64,000 nt of DNA, from contig OX381717.1 of the NCBI GenBank assembly GCA_947462335.1, forward strand, positions 15,057,166-15,121,165, written 5' to 3'. The translations under genes were made by a program, and so were the position numbers. This DNA comes from Harmothoe impar. Lineage: Eukaryota; Annelida; Polychaeta; Phyllodocida; Polynoidae. The notes under the pieces were generated by a model. It saw nothing but the letters and a program-made list of their open reading frames with translations. It was not told the origin of the DNA and made no database searches. This document shows positions 46,275 to 57,242 of this stretch, in pieces (the stretch's first letter is position 1; each line of letters opens with the position of its first letter).

Positions 46275-47144
46275 ATGTCCTCCGAGACAGACCACCAACA
46301 GGTGGACCCTCTTCAAGAGGGCGACTCCGCTAGCGGAGGAAATGAGGTTGTTAATCAACCTGACCTCGTGGACCAGGAATCTCTGGATTTCCTGGGACAA
46401 GGGGAGATAATGGACGTCGACGCTGACTCTCAGTCACCGCTTCGCCCTGCTAATGTCGCCGCCAATTACTTGGAAGGTCTAGACATTGAGGCCATCAGCC
46501 CTGCTGACGGTCGCGCTGATACCGGTGAGGCTGAGTATCAGGATCCGGGTCTATTGTACCATGGAGAACCGCCGGCGGACGTTGAAAAACCCCGCCCGGC
46601 CGTACCAACACTAGGAGGCTTCATGTCCAATTACGATGGACGTGAAGTAGAACTGCACGAGGACGTGCTAAGACTCACGGCGGAGGGAGCTCCCCGCCGG
46701 ATAGACCCGCTCACGAGCCAGGCGATATTGCTCTTCCTGTTAGTGGAGGAGCAGGAGGAGATGCCCCCGGACTGGTTTGTGTACTGGGAGGCACTCCAGA
46801 AAGGACTACGCGTATGCTACTGCTTACGACGAGCTGTCTTCGATTTGCATATCGCAGACATAAAGCGGTTAATGCCCGCACTCCCAATTCTGTCTCTGGA
46901 CCCGAATTGTGGAGTTGCCGGGATGTTGTTGACTGGCGTCAACAGATACCGGGCGCGAATCGGGAAACTCCGAGAGCCGAAAACCCGGAAGGAGTACGAG
47001 ATTGCTGCCGCTAATACGCAGGGGGTAGTTTCGTATGTCCTGGATGTAGCCACTATTGAAGACTACATGGATTCTCACAACGTCAAACGAGATATTGCCA
47101 TATCTTGTTTGGTTGATGAGGCGGTTCGTACAGTACGAACCTGA
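46275..47144 (+). CDS. ORF3, 5' part (before in-frame TGA)
   Basis: 289 codons from ATG 46275. The N-terminus is acidic and low in complexity. Residues about 120-280 look globular (LTSQAILLFLLVEEQEEMPP, WFVYWEALQKGLRV, LPILSLDPNCGVAGMLLTGV). No signal peptide, furin-like site or membrane anchor, so not env. I do not recognise the family. It ends at TGA 47142-47144, after which the same frame stays open for 782 more codons. Confidence 0.7.
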   Translation: MSSETDHQQVDPLQEGDSASGGNEVVNQPDLVDQESLDFLGQGEIMDVDADSQSPLRPANVAANYLEGLDIEAISPADGRADTGEAEYQDPGLLYHGEPPADVEKPRPAVPTLGGFMSNYDGREVELHEDVLRLTAEGAPRRIDPLTSQAILLFLLVEEQEEMPPDWFVYWEALQKGLRVCYCLRRAVFDLHIADIKRLMPALPILSLDPNCGVAGMLLTGVNRYRARIGKLREPKTRKEYEIAAANTQGVVSYVLDVATIEDYMDSHNVKRDIAISCLVDEAVRTVRT

Positions 47145-49490
47145 TCTTCCAGTGCGGAGGAGAAGGCGCGAATAAAAGCGCTGAAAGCCACACCTAGGGG
47201 GCGCGGCAGTAAAGGTGAGAGGGGGGCCTCAAACCGGTCAAGCTCGGCCGACAGTAACCAGTCGGACGAGTTTGTCCAGGAGAGAGGACGTCAGGCTCGC
47301 CGGAACGAGAAGGCAAGATTAGCTAACTTGCCGGACTCTGTATTAGCAGAGGGATTACCGGAACAACCTTCCGGAGGACAGCCCGTTATTCCCCGGGCTG
47401 AGGAGGTAACGGATGAGGCTATGGACATAAACGAAGCCAATACTCCGGCGCCCTCCAACACCAACACCACCACCACCACCCCGGCCCTTGTGGCAGATAT
47501 GACCGCCGCCGCGGGAGCAGCGGCCGCCGTGGCGGCTGCGCTGGTATTTAATCCAGCACGTCTCAGCCCTCTCCGTAGTCCGGCTCATTCGGATCCGGAA
47601 GAGGGAGAGGTTCCGGCTAACGCTGAGGAACCAGGAAATGCCCCAGAGGACCCCATCCCGCCTAATGACGTGATGAGGCGGATCTGGCAGAACGCGAACA
47701 ATAAGTTCCGCGTGTTTATTCCCAATTCATGGGAACAGTGTCCGATTGGTCCTACCAATTTCGGATGTCCACTTGCGATCAACTGTAAAGATCAGAGTGA
47801 CGATGAGGATTGGATCCGGAATACCCCCCGGGACCGTCCTCCGTCTGCTTTTTATCAGCAGTGGCTAGATCAACTCAGGATCCTGCCGGATACTTACTAT
47901 AGTAAGGAGCAGAAAGAAAAACTTCTTTTTGCGATTAACCGCTGGTATAGCCAACGGGAAAGAAACTGGTGCCCATTCGCTACGTGTGTAAACACGATTG
48001 GCACAGACAGAACCGTGTTTGTAACAAAGCAACGGTTTCTGCGTCACCTCTGTGAAAATCACATGCACCACTGTGTGGTGTACCACTGTGATATCACAGT
48101 AGGTAGGGAGTCCCAGCTGTGTAACGGGTGTTTAGAACCCCGGAGAGGTGAGCTCATGCGCCACATGAAGGATTGCCATAACATGGGAATCAGTGTAGCT
48201 CGCAATCGTGTGAATGCGCTACATGATGCCGTATGTGACCAGTACAAGTCACTCACGGAGGAACAGAAGGCTAAGATCCGGCCGGCAACTCCCTTCTACT
48301 GCGAGGTCGCAGATGGGAAGTTCAAAGCCAGGATTGCCAGAGTGGACGGACGACATAAGTTCGCCATGAATGACGAGGAATATACGGTGTTATGCACTAC
48401 CCGTACTTCCCGCAGAGGTGGCGGTAGTTTCCGTCAGCCGGAAACCCGGGGTAGTTCCCGGGGGAAGAGCCGGTCCGCCCGCGACCGCTCTCGATCTCCT
48501 GCGGTCTCACCTGGACCAAAACGGAGACATGCCGGATCCAATTTGGAGGATCTCGATAATTCCTACTATGGGATTTATCATGCCCCGGAAGGTCGCGACT
48601 ATTATCGCGAGTATCCAGACCCGCTGTTTACAGACCGGAAAGATCGGAAACGTGATTCCGGTGGTCAAGCGGCGGCGACTAACATGGATTACCGTTCTAG
48701 ACGTCTGAGCAGTTCAGACAGTGCCAACAGTCAACCTGACTGTGGAGGTGCCCGGCCTAAAGAACCGGCTACCAGAACAAAGGCTTCCCTGCCTTTGACG
48801 TACCATCTGGGGACAACTGCAAAGCTAACCCCCAGGGACGTCCGGTCACCCACTACCCCAACTCGGGACATGCAGGGCTTGACCGTGAAAGCTGAACCAA
48901 AATCACTAATCTCAGTGGTAACGCCTCGGGGCATAACTGTCCCGAAGGCTGCAGCGGTTGCGAAAACGCCGCAAGCGGATGTTAAACCCGTGATTCCTGC
49001 AGCCCAGGAGCCGGTTGTCATCCAGCCAGTCGCGGGCACCTCCCGCACGGAAACTACCGGTGGCGTAAAGTTAAAATACGTCCCGATAGTCAACTACTTC
49101 TCTAGGGAAGAGAAGGCGAGCTGCGAAGTGGGACAGAGAATTGTAACAGAATTCCAGGAGTCCCAACGCGAGCTGGCGGTGGAGTATAACACCAAAATGT
49201 TAGGCCTGTTCACGCATGGCCTAAAGATTGCCCACCGGGAGGAGAAAGCATTGGTCGCTGTCGGCAATGCTGACTACTTGGCTAAAAAGTCAAGGGAAGC
49301 TGCTTCAGGCCAAAAGACTGCTGAGGCCGCCGCAGGGTTCGTTCAGCAAGAGAACGAGAAGTTAACCAAACGGTTACAGGACATGAACGTAAAATTTTAC
49401 GGGGTGTTCGGCGTGACTATCGATACCTGGGATGGCACAACTGAGCACGCGCTTGCTTTAATGAGGGCAAGAGATGAACCTTTAGGTTAA
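47145..49490 (+). CDS. ORF3, 3' part: zinc-finger and SR-rich protein
   Basis: Same frame as the preceding part, separated only by TGA 47142; if read alone its first ATG is 47421. Counted from 46275, codons about 566-640 hold clustered Cys/His: CPFATC with HLCENH, then HCVVYHC and CNGC with HMKDCH, suggesting two C2H2-type fingers. Codons about 710-755 are Arg/Ser-rich with a basic cluster (SRSARDRSRSPAVSPGPKRR), a likely nuclear signal. The C-terminus ends with a short coiled coil (FVQQENEKLTKRLQDMN). A nucleic-acid-binding, nuclear role is inferred; no known retrotransposon ORF is recognised. Confidence 0.65.
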   Translation, partial: SSSAEEKARIKALKATPRGRGSKGERGASNRSSSADSNQSDEFVQERGRQARRNEKARLANLPDSVLAEGLPEQPSGGQPVIPRAEEVTDEAMDINEANTPAPSNTNTTTTTPALVADMTAAAGAAAAVAAALVFNPARLSPLRSPAHSDPEEGEVPANAEEPGNAPEDPIPPNDVMRRIWQNANNKFRVFIPNSWEQCPIGPTNFGCPLAINCKDQSDDEDWIRNTPRDRPPSAFYQQWLDQLRILPDTYYSKEQKEKLLFAINRWYSQRERNWCPFATCVNTIGTDRTVFVTKQRFLRHLCENHMHHCVVYHCDITVGRESQLCNGCLEPRRGELMRHMKDCHNMGISVARNRVNALHDAVCDQYKSLTEEQKAKIRPATPFYCEVADGKFKARIARVDGRHKFAMNDEEYTVLCTTRTSRRGGGSFRQPETRGSSRGKSRSARDRSRSPAVSPGPKRRHAGSNLEDLDNSYYGIYHAPEGRDYYREYPDPLFTDRKDRKRDSGGQAAATNMDYRSRRLSSSDSANSQPDCGGARPKEPATRTKASLPLTYHLGTTAKLTPRDVRSPTTPTRDMQGLTVKAEPKSLISVVTPRGITVPKAAAVAKTPQADVKPVIPAAQEPVVIQPVAGTSRTETTGGVKLKYVPIVNYFSREEKASCEVGQRIVTEFQESQRELAVEYNTKMLGLFTHGLKIAHREEKALVAVGNADYLAKKSREAASGQKTAEAAAGFVQQENEKLTKRLQDMNVKFYGVFGVTIDTWDGTTEHALALMRARDEPLG

Positions 49491-50948
49491 AAAGACTAAT
49501 AAAAGGTTTTGAGTCTATTTCTAATTCTTTTAGGAATAGAGGAGGGAACTATAATAGTTTCCGGATAGATTAATTGTTGTTTCATTTAATCTGACGTCAT
49601 AAATTGTTTATGACGGGGTATCCCTTTTTGAGGGGAGGGGCATCTTTTTAGAGGCATATGGATCAACGCGGGGGGAACCTTCCGTGGAAGCTCTGGACTT
49701 ACCTAACTACTCAACTCTCAACTATAGCCTACCGATGGGGAATCAGGACTCCACCGGGAAGCTACCAAACTAAAGTCCCTGAAACTAACTTTTGGGATAC
49801 GTTACCATGATGTGTTCCTGATACTATTATGCTGAGTTATAAACTGTTCCCGTCCAAAGGATTACGTGTCAAACAGACAATGCTCGTGGTTCCAGATCTA
49901 CTTATATATTTCATGAACATTCCTGGAGCTAGGATTACGTGTTAAACGGACAGTACTCGTGGTTTCCAGCCGGATTATAGTTATATATGCCATGAACTTT
50001 ACTGGAGCGAGGACGGGATACTTATCGAGCTGTATATATATGAACTTACCTTCGGGTGATATTTATCCAAGAAACAGTATTAAGAAGAGGAGAGCACCTC
50101 ACTCATTCGTCTATTAGAAGCGGAGAGCACCTTGACCACAACTAGATCACCAGTAAGCTATATTTAATTGTAAGGGTTTCCGGGTACACTGCCAGGTTAC
50201 TCATTAAAACGTTTTTAATATATAAAATATCATTATTATGTGATACATATCACCTCAGGTGTTCCAATAAGGTATTCTCATATTTACCTTATGAATCAGG
50301 TTTCATAATATGCTACATATGAAGATTGTATGATCTGATAAGCTAGGAAACGTGGCTACCCGTAATGTTTATATGAAGTCGTTAAGACTATGTGTATATA
50401 CTAAATATACCGCCAGGTATTGTCGTGTGTGTTGACTCTGTTGTATGTTGCGAGAGATATTAATACTCCGGTTATATAATCGGATTACCCGGCTTAAAAC
50501 AAAGGCTGTGGTTACTGTTATCCATTGTGTGAATGTTTTCATTAAATCACAAATCAATGTAAGACGCTGGTGGTTGTAAGTCCTTATCAGGACTGGTTTT
50601 TAATAACTTTTCTGTTCAACTTAAATATATACACACCCCACGCGCATTTTTTTAAACGAGTAAGGAAACTTCATAAGGAAGTCATATCGAAATGTGTCAA
50701 GCCGTTCGATTGTATGTATGCTATTATATTCACTTGTCATAAAACATACCTAAATCATCTATTATGGTTGCTATTACAGTGTAATGCCATATTTATATTG
50801 AGTTTGATGATCTCGCTTGTGTAGTATGTCGTGTAATATGTTACGCCCCTAGTTACTGTATAGACAATAACTATAAAGTCGTTGTTCTAAAAGGTTTTCT
50901 ATGTACTAGGAAAACAGTATATATGTTCGTTACCACCTAGTTTTGTCT
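49491..50948 (+). other. Retroelement 3' non-coding tail
   Basis: 1.46 kb without long ORFs. It includes a tandem duplication of about 73 bp: GATTACGTGTCAAACAGACA (49861) and GATTACGTGTTAAACGGACA (49934), each followed by CTCGTGGTT and a TATAT-ATGAAC stretch. This may hold packaging or RNA-export structure; the function is unknown. Confidence 0.7.
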
Positions 50949-50959
50949 AGGGGGGGTAG
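50949..50959 (+). promoter_or_regulatory. Polypurine tract
   Basis: AGGGGGGGTAG directly precedes the 3' LTR, the expected plus-strand primer site (with one T). Confidence 0.7.
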
Positions 50960-51443
50960 TGTAGGGGCATGATATTACATATTAATCTCATACACGGTAT
51001 TTCCGGGTAACGTCTGTTTACTCGGCTTCCCCACCTGGAGCTAGTGCACACAGTTCCCGGGAGAGGGCGCAGGTCCTCTTCAGGTGACCGTGTGCCGCTC
51101 TCAGGTGGGCGGCCGACCCACCCACCTGGCCACGTGACCTAAGAGCCGGTGTTATATAAGACCCATGTGTTTACCTGGAACGGCAGTCAGTGCAGGCCCG
51201 ACTGACGAGAGACTTCACATGTCCAACCGTGCGGACAGAGTTGTATGCTAAGAGTTGTATACTGACCGTTTCCTCTATTTATAGAGAAACCTGATCTACC
51301 TGTGTGTATTAATTCTACACTGATCGTTCCCTAGTAAAGGAACTAGAGTTGTTATTCTTGTGAATAAAGACAGATATATTCTCGCACCTGGAAACTGCCG
51401 TGATCGTTGTTCTTTAACCTAGAGTTAACTACGAACCACCACA
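50960..51443 (+). repeat. 3' LTR
   Basis: 484 bp, identical by eye to 38446-38929, with TATATAAG at 51153 and AATAAA at 51363. It is followed by the ATAG duplication and the intron leading to LRR exon C 205 bp downstream. Confidence 0.97.
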
Positions 51444-51648
51444 ATAGCTTGGGTGCCTGCAGCAGCAGTGTTCCTTGGTCAACTTTTCAGCCATTGATTC
51501 TCCTGTTAAAGGTAGTGACCCCCACGTGTGGACCTTAAGGGCTCAAAGGTAATGAATGTCTGTGGTAAAACCCTTTAGGTTCATAAAGAAATATTTGCAT
51601 AGTGTTAACTTGATTTGTGTAAAATATGTCATTACATGTATTTAACAG

Positions 51649-51732
51649 GCTGGATAGGGAGGAGTTCATCACTGAGAACGTCATCAGCCTCTTCACTGCC
51701 CTAGGAAATAACAGAAAACTATTCAGCCTGTT
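51649..51732 (+). CDS. LRR exon C (84 bp)
   Basis: Acceptor TAACAG precedes and donor GTAAGT follows. Its first G completes the Trp codon left by exon B 14 kb upstream, across the retroelement. It encodes LDREEFITENVISLFTALGN, then NRKLFSL. Exact length (84 bp) and phase match exons A and D. Confidence 0.8.
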
Positions 51733-52676
51733 GTAAGTAATTAATATATCTATCAGCTTGTAAACCCAGTCATTTGGCCAAAATTGTATGTCCCTCAACA
51801 GCTTGGACTCTGTACAAATCTAGGCAATGTCTTATAACCAACTTCTACCTATATTTATTAATGTGTTTGTCTGTCATGGTAGCCAGGTTATTTACTTTCC
51901 ATAAAAAAGACACATAGGGTTATATCTGGCGTACAATCTCTATAAGCTATGTCTCTAGAGGTGCTGCAGACCCATTACCCACCATCTGCACCAAAGACAA
52001 TAAACTGTAAGGGCCCAATTGTAGGTTTTATTGCCCCTCTTCAGTTGGGGATCCACTACTTGATTTTTTGGGCAATTCTCACGATCCGATCATAAGGGGC
52101 TGCACAGTTTGATCAGGTAAAACAATCGGCCCATTAAACCGATGTGTAGAGGGGATAATAATTATGTTTATATTTACATTTCACCATAGGTATATACAGT
52201 TTGATCTGATATAAACACAGGCCTAGTGGTCGCACTGTTGAGAGAGATAAAAATCGAACCAGTTAGATATGAGATCGGGAGGCCAAATCGGCCTAAGGTA
52301 CAAAATCGGGACCTAAATCGGGACAAAGATCTTGTTTGTATAGCTTTAGTAAGTCTTTTTTCCACCTATTTATAAACAAAAACACTATTTGTAAACAAAG
52401 ACCTATGGCAAGATCTGCAGTAACCCCTGTCTGCTGTATACAATTGGTATGGTATATAACTGAGTCTGATTCGTGAGAATAGCCAAGATTTGAGATTAAA
52501 ATGGGTTAGTGGAGCCCCAGCTTTTATGTCCCATGCAATTCCAGATGTGATTGGAAGCTGTGGTTCTATTTAGAGGTATCGAGGGAGGCTCAGGAGATGA
52601 GGACACAGTGTCATCTTTGATAGAATCTCGAAATATCTACCACATACCGCTATGCATTCAGAATGCCCAGGTGCCC
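51733..52676 (+). other. Intron after LRR exon C, left part
   Basis: No gene is seen. It leads to the solo LTR. Confidence 0.5.
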
Positions 52677-52680
52677 AAAT

Positions 52681-53558
52681 TGTCACGCCACAAAACCCCT
52701 TATTATACGTTCATCAATTGTATTACGTCATATTACGTCATATTACGTCATAATTATGATTTATGATTATTAATATTCATTTTTATCATCATTTGTAATA
52801 CGCACAATACTTTATACATATTTTCAATCCATATGTCCATCAAAGTACACCTAGACGTCAGACATACCTATTACTCATTAAATTAAGCCAAGCCAAACAA
52901 CCCCCCATACGTAACTAATCCATGGATCACAAGCAGACCCTTATCCCATGGACAATAGGTAACTGTCAGCCCCTCCAGACGACAAGGCACTGACCGGTCA
53001 CCTATACACAAACAAATGAACCATATGTTGACCCCAAGGATTAACTGTCGACACATAAACAAAGCTATAAAGCTGGACACCCTTAATCAGTGCGGCACCG
53101 CCAAGCCACTTGAGCCGGCTGGAGGCCTCCTGGAGGTGGGCGACAAAGCCCCCACGTGTGCATGCTACTTATTATGTAATCCATTACCCATAGTGCACTG
53201 GACCCAGGCCCCCCACCCGCGGTCCAGCGCACGCCACATGTTAAAGCCATGAATATATAATTATCCAATCAAATGTCAAATGTATATCCAATGTTTATCC
53301 AATGAAAACCACTGTTATATCCACTTCCGGTCACATGGGCTCCTGCTCTACCTGCCGGGCACCTGTACTTAAGCCCCGGGCAGCTAGAGGGAAATCAGTA
53401 ACAATCTCAGTAACCACCGACTTACCATCTATACTGAGCCCTAGTGACTGGTACTCTGATATTAATATTATTATTAATAAAAGATACCAAGTACCGAAAC
53501 TGACGTCTCACCTCATCTTTACGCCCTCATTGATGTGGAAGGGATTTCCCTAGCCACA
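52681..53558 (+). mobile_element. Solo LTR (878 bp)
   Basis: Begins TGTCACGCC and ends TAGCCACA, flanked by AAAT on both sides (52677-52680 and 53559-53562). It has three TTACGTCA sites spaced exactly 10 bp apart (52723, 52733, 52743), three ATCCAAT boxes (53263, 53286, 53297) and AATAAA (53476-53481). No internal coding region follows, so LTR-LTR recombination is likely. It is unrelated in sequence to the 484-bp LTR. Orientation is inferred from the polyadenylation signal. Confidence 0.8.
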
Positions 53559-53618
53559 AAATGAATAACAGCCAAATTGTGTGAAATGCAACGTTGCTAA
53601 TCTGGTTAGTTTCAGTAT

Positions 53619-55623
53619 ATAGGGTAGATTCACCCAAAGACAAACGCACACCTTAAGTCGGACACTTTTGACCATAGAATTTATCACAAATCATGTGAAA
53701 TCAGAGAGAAACTTCAGCACAGATTGAAAGTTCATGTGTTTCTTGATAGTTTTGAAATTAAAACATATTTATCATAAATGTATCGATGGTTGTTTAGGGG
53801 GCTAAAGTTAGGGTATATTTTGTAATTTTGGTACTGGAATTGTGGAGGCAAATGCAAAAATCAGTTTTACCGACTCGCTTATTATGAGTATATGCTCATG
53901 CATATATTATATGTGAAGATATTGCATGAAAGACCTACATTTTGTGCAATAAACAGGTTCGGGAAAAAGTTTTAAATCTTTTTTAAAAGGCTATCTACAG
54001 CCAATCAAAGTTGACCATGTAATTTTACCTAGATTCAGACAGAAATTTCACCGAAGTCGGACACCCATTTCTGAGCATTTCCTGATGTAATCATCGATTC
54101 CAAGATAGACAATCATCATAAACGAAATAAAAATATCATACAGAATGTCTATAATCATTTTATGACACAGAACAATGTAAGAATAATTATTTACCATGTA
54201 TGAAGAGTTTAACATAGAACCTCATAGGGAGATGCCATAATCAAATATGTTAAACTGCTTTAAACTTGTTGTTATAGATGCATAATTATATTCCAATGGG
54301 AAAGGGACTTCATACTGTCCAGAAATATTAATAGCATTGATGTTTTATAGTCTTCCCGCTACATAAGTATCGCTGTATCAATACATCAGATGCCCATCTA
54401 GATGCTCTACAGTGTGACCCACCATAGGCAATGATACACACTCCTATACACATATGATACATGTTCAACCCCAGAGATTCCTGCATTACTATGGTTATCT
54501 GAGTAATAAGAAAATGATATTTTCCGCAATATTTCCCCTATATATAAATCGGCATTAGTTGGGACCAGCGAATCACCCCATTGAATTGGGGCTGAGTGCT
54601 CGCCGGGAACAGATAAACCAAAAGAGGCTATATAAAAATGTAACTCAATTTTTCTCTCCAAATTGTCTGTAATTATAATTTATAGGGTTGCAGATGCAGT
54701 TATCCTTCCCCCCATACAACTACTGCTCAAAATCCGATAGTATTTTATGGAAAAGGGAAAAGACTATAGCCTATAGGTACTCTCGCAAAGAGTGCCTGGC
54801 AACAAGGGCAGACAGGCAAAGAGAAATCGGCTATTCTTTTGCCCTTTTAACATGACAGTAATATAAGATAATTATAGAACAAACAGGGCCAAATACTATG
54901 GGATTTTAGAGTAAGTATGCATGTCATCCCCTCCTATAAATATGATTTCAAAACTATTTATGACAATTGAGATATATAAACTTAAACCTCCGAACCGGGC
55001 CGTCGAGAGAATATGCTTGGAGAGTGAGGTTGGTATTGTGAACCGCGCCGTAGGCACGAACGCTTTGCCATGGTGGCGATATCTCGGGCTGTGGGACGCA
55101 GTGTAGGCCTATTCCCGTGCCCTGCACTAGGCTGCATTGGATTGGTGGGAGGGAGTAGGCCTAGGGCGTGTTCCCACGGCTGGTCCGCGAAAGTGTGCAT
55201 GTGCGTGGCGGGGGCTAGGGGGGAGGGGGGGGTAGAAAATACACAGTAGAGCTTACACCACCTCCCCCCTCCCCCCCCCCACAATCCCGGACCCCGAAGG
55301 GGCTGGTATCTTATAAAGACAGGACAATAAGGAAGTGTCCGACTTCAGGTGAATATTATCATAAGGTGTCCAGCTTCAGGTATTAACTATCCCTTTGCAA
55401 TTCCTATAATTTGATATGATATTTCTCATAGATAAGGTGCTGATAAATGGTCAATTGTCAATAATATATCAAGAAGAATTCCACTTCTTTGCATAGATGT
55501 CGGCAGATTGTTGCTGAACAAGAACACTACATTTTTCAAAAGCTAAAAGGGGTCATGTTTACACAGCAAACGAACGTCCGAGAGTGGTGAATGTACCCTA
55601 GGGGTTGGTTTTACCTGAATCTA
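53619..55623. repeat. Possible 2-kb non-autonomous element
   Basis: GGTAGATTCACCC (53624) and TTACCTGAATCTACC (55607) are weak inverted ends. The motif AAGTCGGACAC occurs near both ends and inside (53656, 54053, inverted at 55336). No ORF of note. Confidence 0.35.
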
Positions 55624-55766
55624 CCTGTCTACACTGTGTTTTGTTTGATCCCATTGACCCTCAACACATGGGGCCATTACCCATATAGCCCATGCAGCTA
55701 AGACTTATTGTTCTGGTTTCTTAGAACTACCTAATATATTGTACAGTTGATTGATATCATTGAACC

Positions 55767-55964
55767 TACACTCTAAGAACAGTGTGTTGCGGGGACATGC
55801 ATAAGGAGTTAAACACACAAATTTGCAACACACTTTTGAGATCAACACAGTTTTGGCAAAGAGTGTTTAGTGCATAGTGTGTTACACCAAAATGTGTGTT
55901 AAAAGTGGCTTCAGAAAAGCGTGTTAATATGTGTGTAAACGTAACACACTGTTCTTAGAGTGTA
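55767..55964. mobile_element. MITE with perfect 22-bp ends, TA-flanked
   Basis: TACACTCTAAGAACAGTGTG (55767, continuing TT) is exactly inverted at the right end (…CACACTGTTCTTAGAGTGTA, ending 55964). If the outer TA is the target duplication, the element is CACTCTAAG...CTTAGAGTG. The interior repeats GTGTGTTA-like motifs. Confidence 0.9.
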
Positions 55965-56079
55965 TCATCCTTTAGAAATAGCACTTTGAAAACACTGGCG
56001 AACCAGAGTTAGAATACCTATTGTGAAATCAAAGTGACATGGTGCAATGACTAAGACTCCAAAATCAATCTTACTAAAG

Positions 56080-56250
56080 TCTTGATGGCCATATTTCATA
56101 TGCTAGCAAACTAGTTTATATAACCTCAATCCCTATAATTCACCTTAGAATTCAACTATTTATCAGCTTTGGCTGAATTTAATATGTCATTTAGTATGTC
56201 ATTGAAAATACATTGCAAAGGACTATATCTGGCCACAAGGAACCAATTTC
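56080..56250. repeat. Dispersed repeat, copy 2 (see 13780-14060)
   Basis: Shares CACCTTAGAATTCAACTATT-like, ATTGAAAATACATT and AAAGGACTATA blocks with the first copy. It runs into an unassigned 128-codon open frame (to 56555) with no recognisable motif. Confidence 0.5.
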
Positions 56251-57242
56251 CAAATACCATTGTACTGGCACTTGGAACACATTTAGCCAGGATTGAAAAC
56301 ATGAGGTCACCACTATGTTATGTTTTCGCAAACAGGAAAGGAGGTGATGAGTGGGCAAAAAGACCTTCTGCTTATGAATTCAGACAATCATATTTACATC
56401 AGCTGTACATATACAACCAGTACAAAGGAGGTCATAACACAAGATGTACTGATAACTTTGTAAAATGGCCTCGAATAATGTTAGAGCAACAACTGAACTT
56501 ATTGCCCACATACCTTGAAATTCTTTGTCAAAAGGAGTTATCCCCTCTCTATTAAGTAAGAGACGTCTTCCCATATCTCATTTGTGGAGATTTATCTAGC
56601 AGAAAATATAACGTCCCATGAACTGTGATGCATTCTATGCCATATTCAAGAGACTCTGATATATGTCAACAGCCATCCGTGATGAACTCGATTTCATAAT
56701 GACAATCTGTAAAAGTAATATCAAATTGGTAAAACCATTTGACAAAAATGAACACTTCCATCCATTTTCACATACTAATGTATTTTCTTAAAATGTAAGA
56801 GAGTATCCATCTATAAAAATGGATGACACTGGCCAATGTGTAGTTAGTCACCAACAAGGCACACTCATTACAATGAAATGACCTTATAACCGTCCAAAGG
56901 AGTACTATTACACTAAAGGTGTTATGGTAACACAAAACTCAGCATTATTGTCATACTTAATCTGCACTTATCATTATTGTAAATAACTCTTCCTAATCTG
57001 ATATCTTCAGAGCAGTATGTATGGTACCTGAAACAGTGTCAATAAAGCTATTTGAAAATTGGGTATCAAGCCATAACTGCAATGACATTATTTTATAGGT
57101 TGTCCTGCAGCAGCTGGACGGATAGTAGTTTTGGTGCTTTATGTCAATTCATAACAACAAATAACTCTTTGCAGTCACTAGCGTAAGTATTACAGTTACA
57201 CATGTAATTATGATCTCTATTTCTTAATATCTCTCACTATAG

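Larger units (their letters stand above)
38446..51443 (+). mobile_element. 12,998-bp Ty3/gypsy-type LTR retrotransposon with extra ORF
   Basis: The element lies between ATAG (38442-38445) and ATAG (51444-51447). The layout is 5' LTR, tRNA-His-type primer site, gag, -1 frameshift signal, protease, RT-RNase H-integrase, internal promoter-like region, ORF3, 1.4-kb non-coding tail, polypurine tract and 3' LTR. The pol domain order with integrase after RNase H is that of Ty3/gypsy elements. It is unusually long for this group because of ORF3. Each LTR is 484 bp and I could find no difference between them by eye, implying a very recent insertion. Its coding regions are intact except for single in-frame stops at 42819 and 47142. 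It is in the sense orientation within an LRR intron. Confidence 0.95.

Noticed and set aside
46275..49490. ORF3 as a retroviral-type env
   Set aside because: No signal peptide, cleavage site or transmembrane segment; zinc-finger and SR-rich features fit a nuclear protein instead.
56169..56555. 128-codon plus-strand ORF
   Set aside because: It begins inside a dispersed repeat; no recognisable motif, splice signal or relationship to the flanking LRR exons. Possibly a transposon relic but not supportable.
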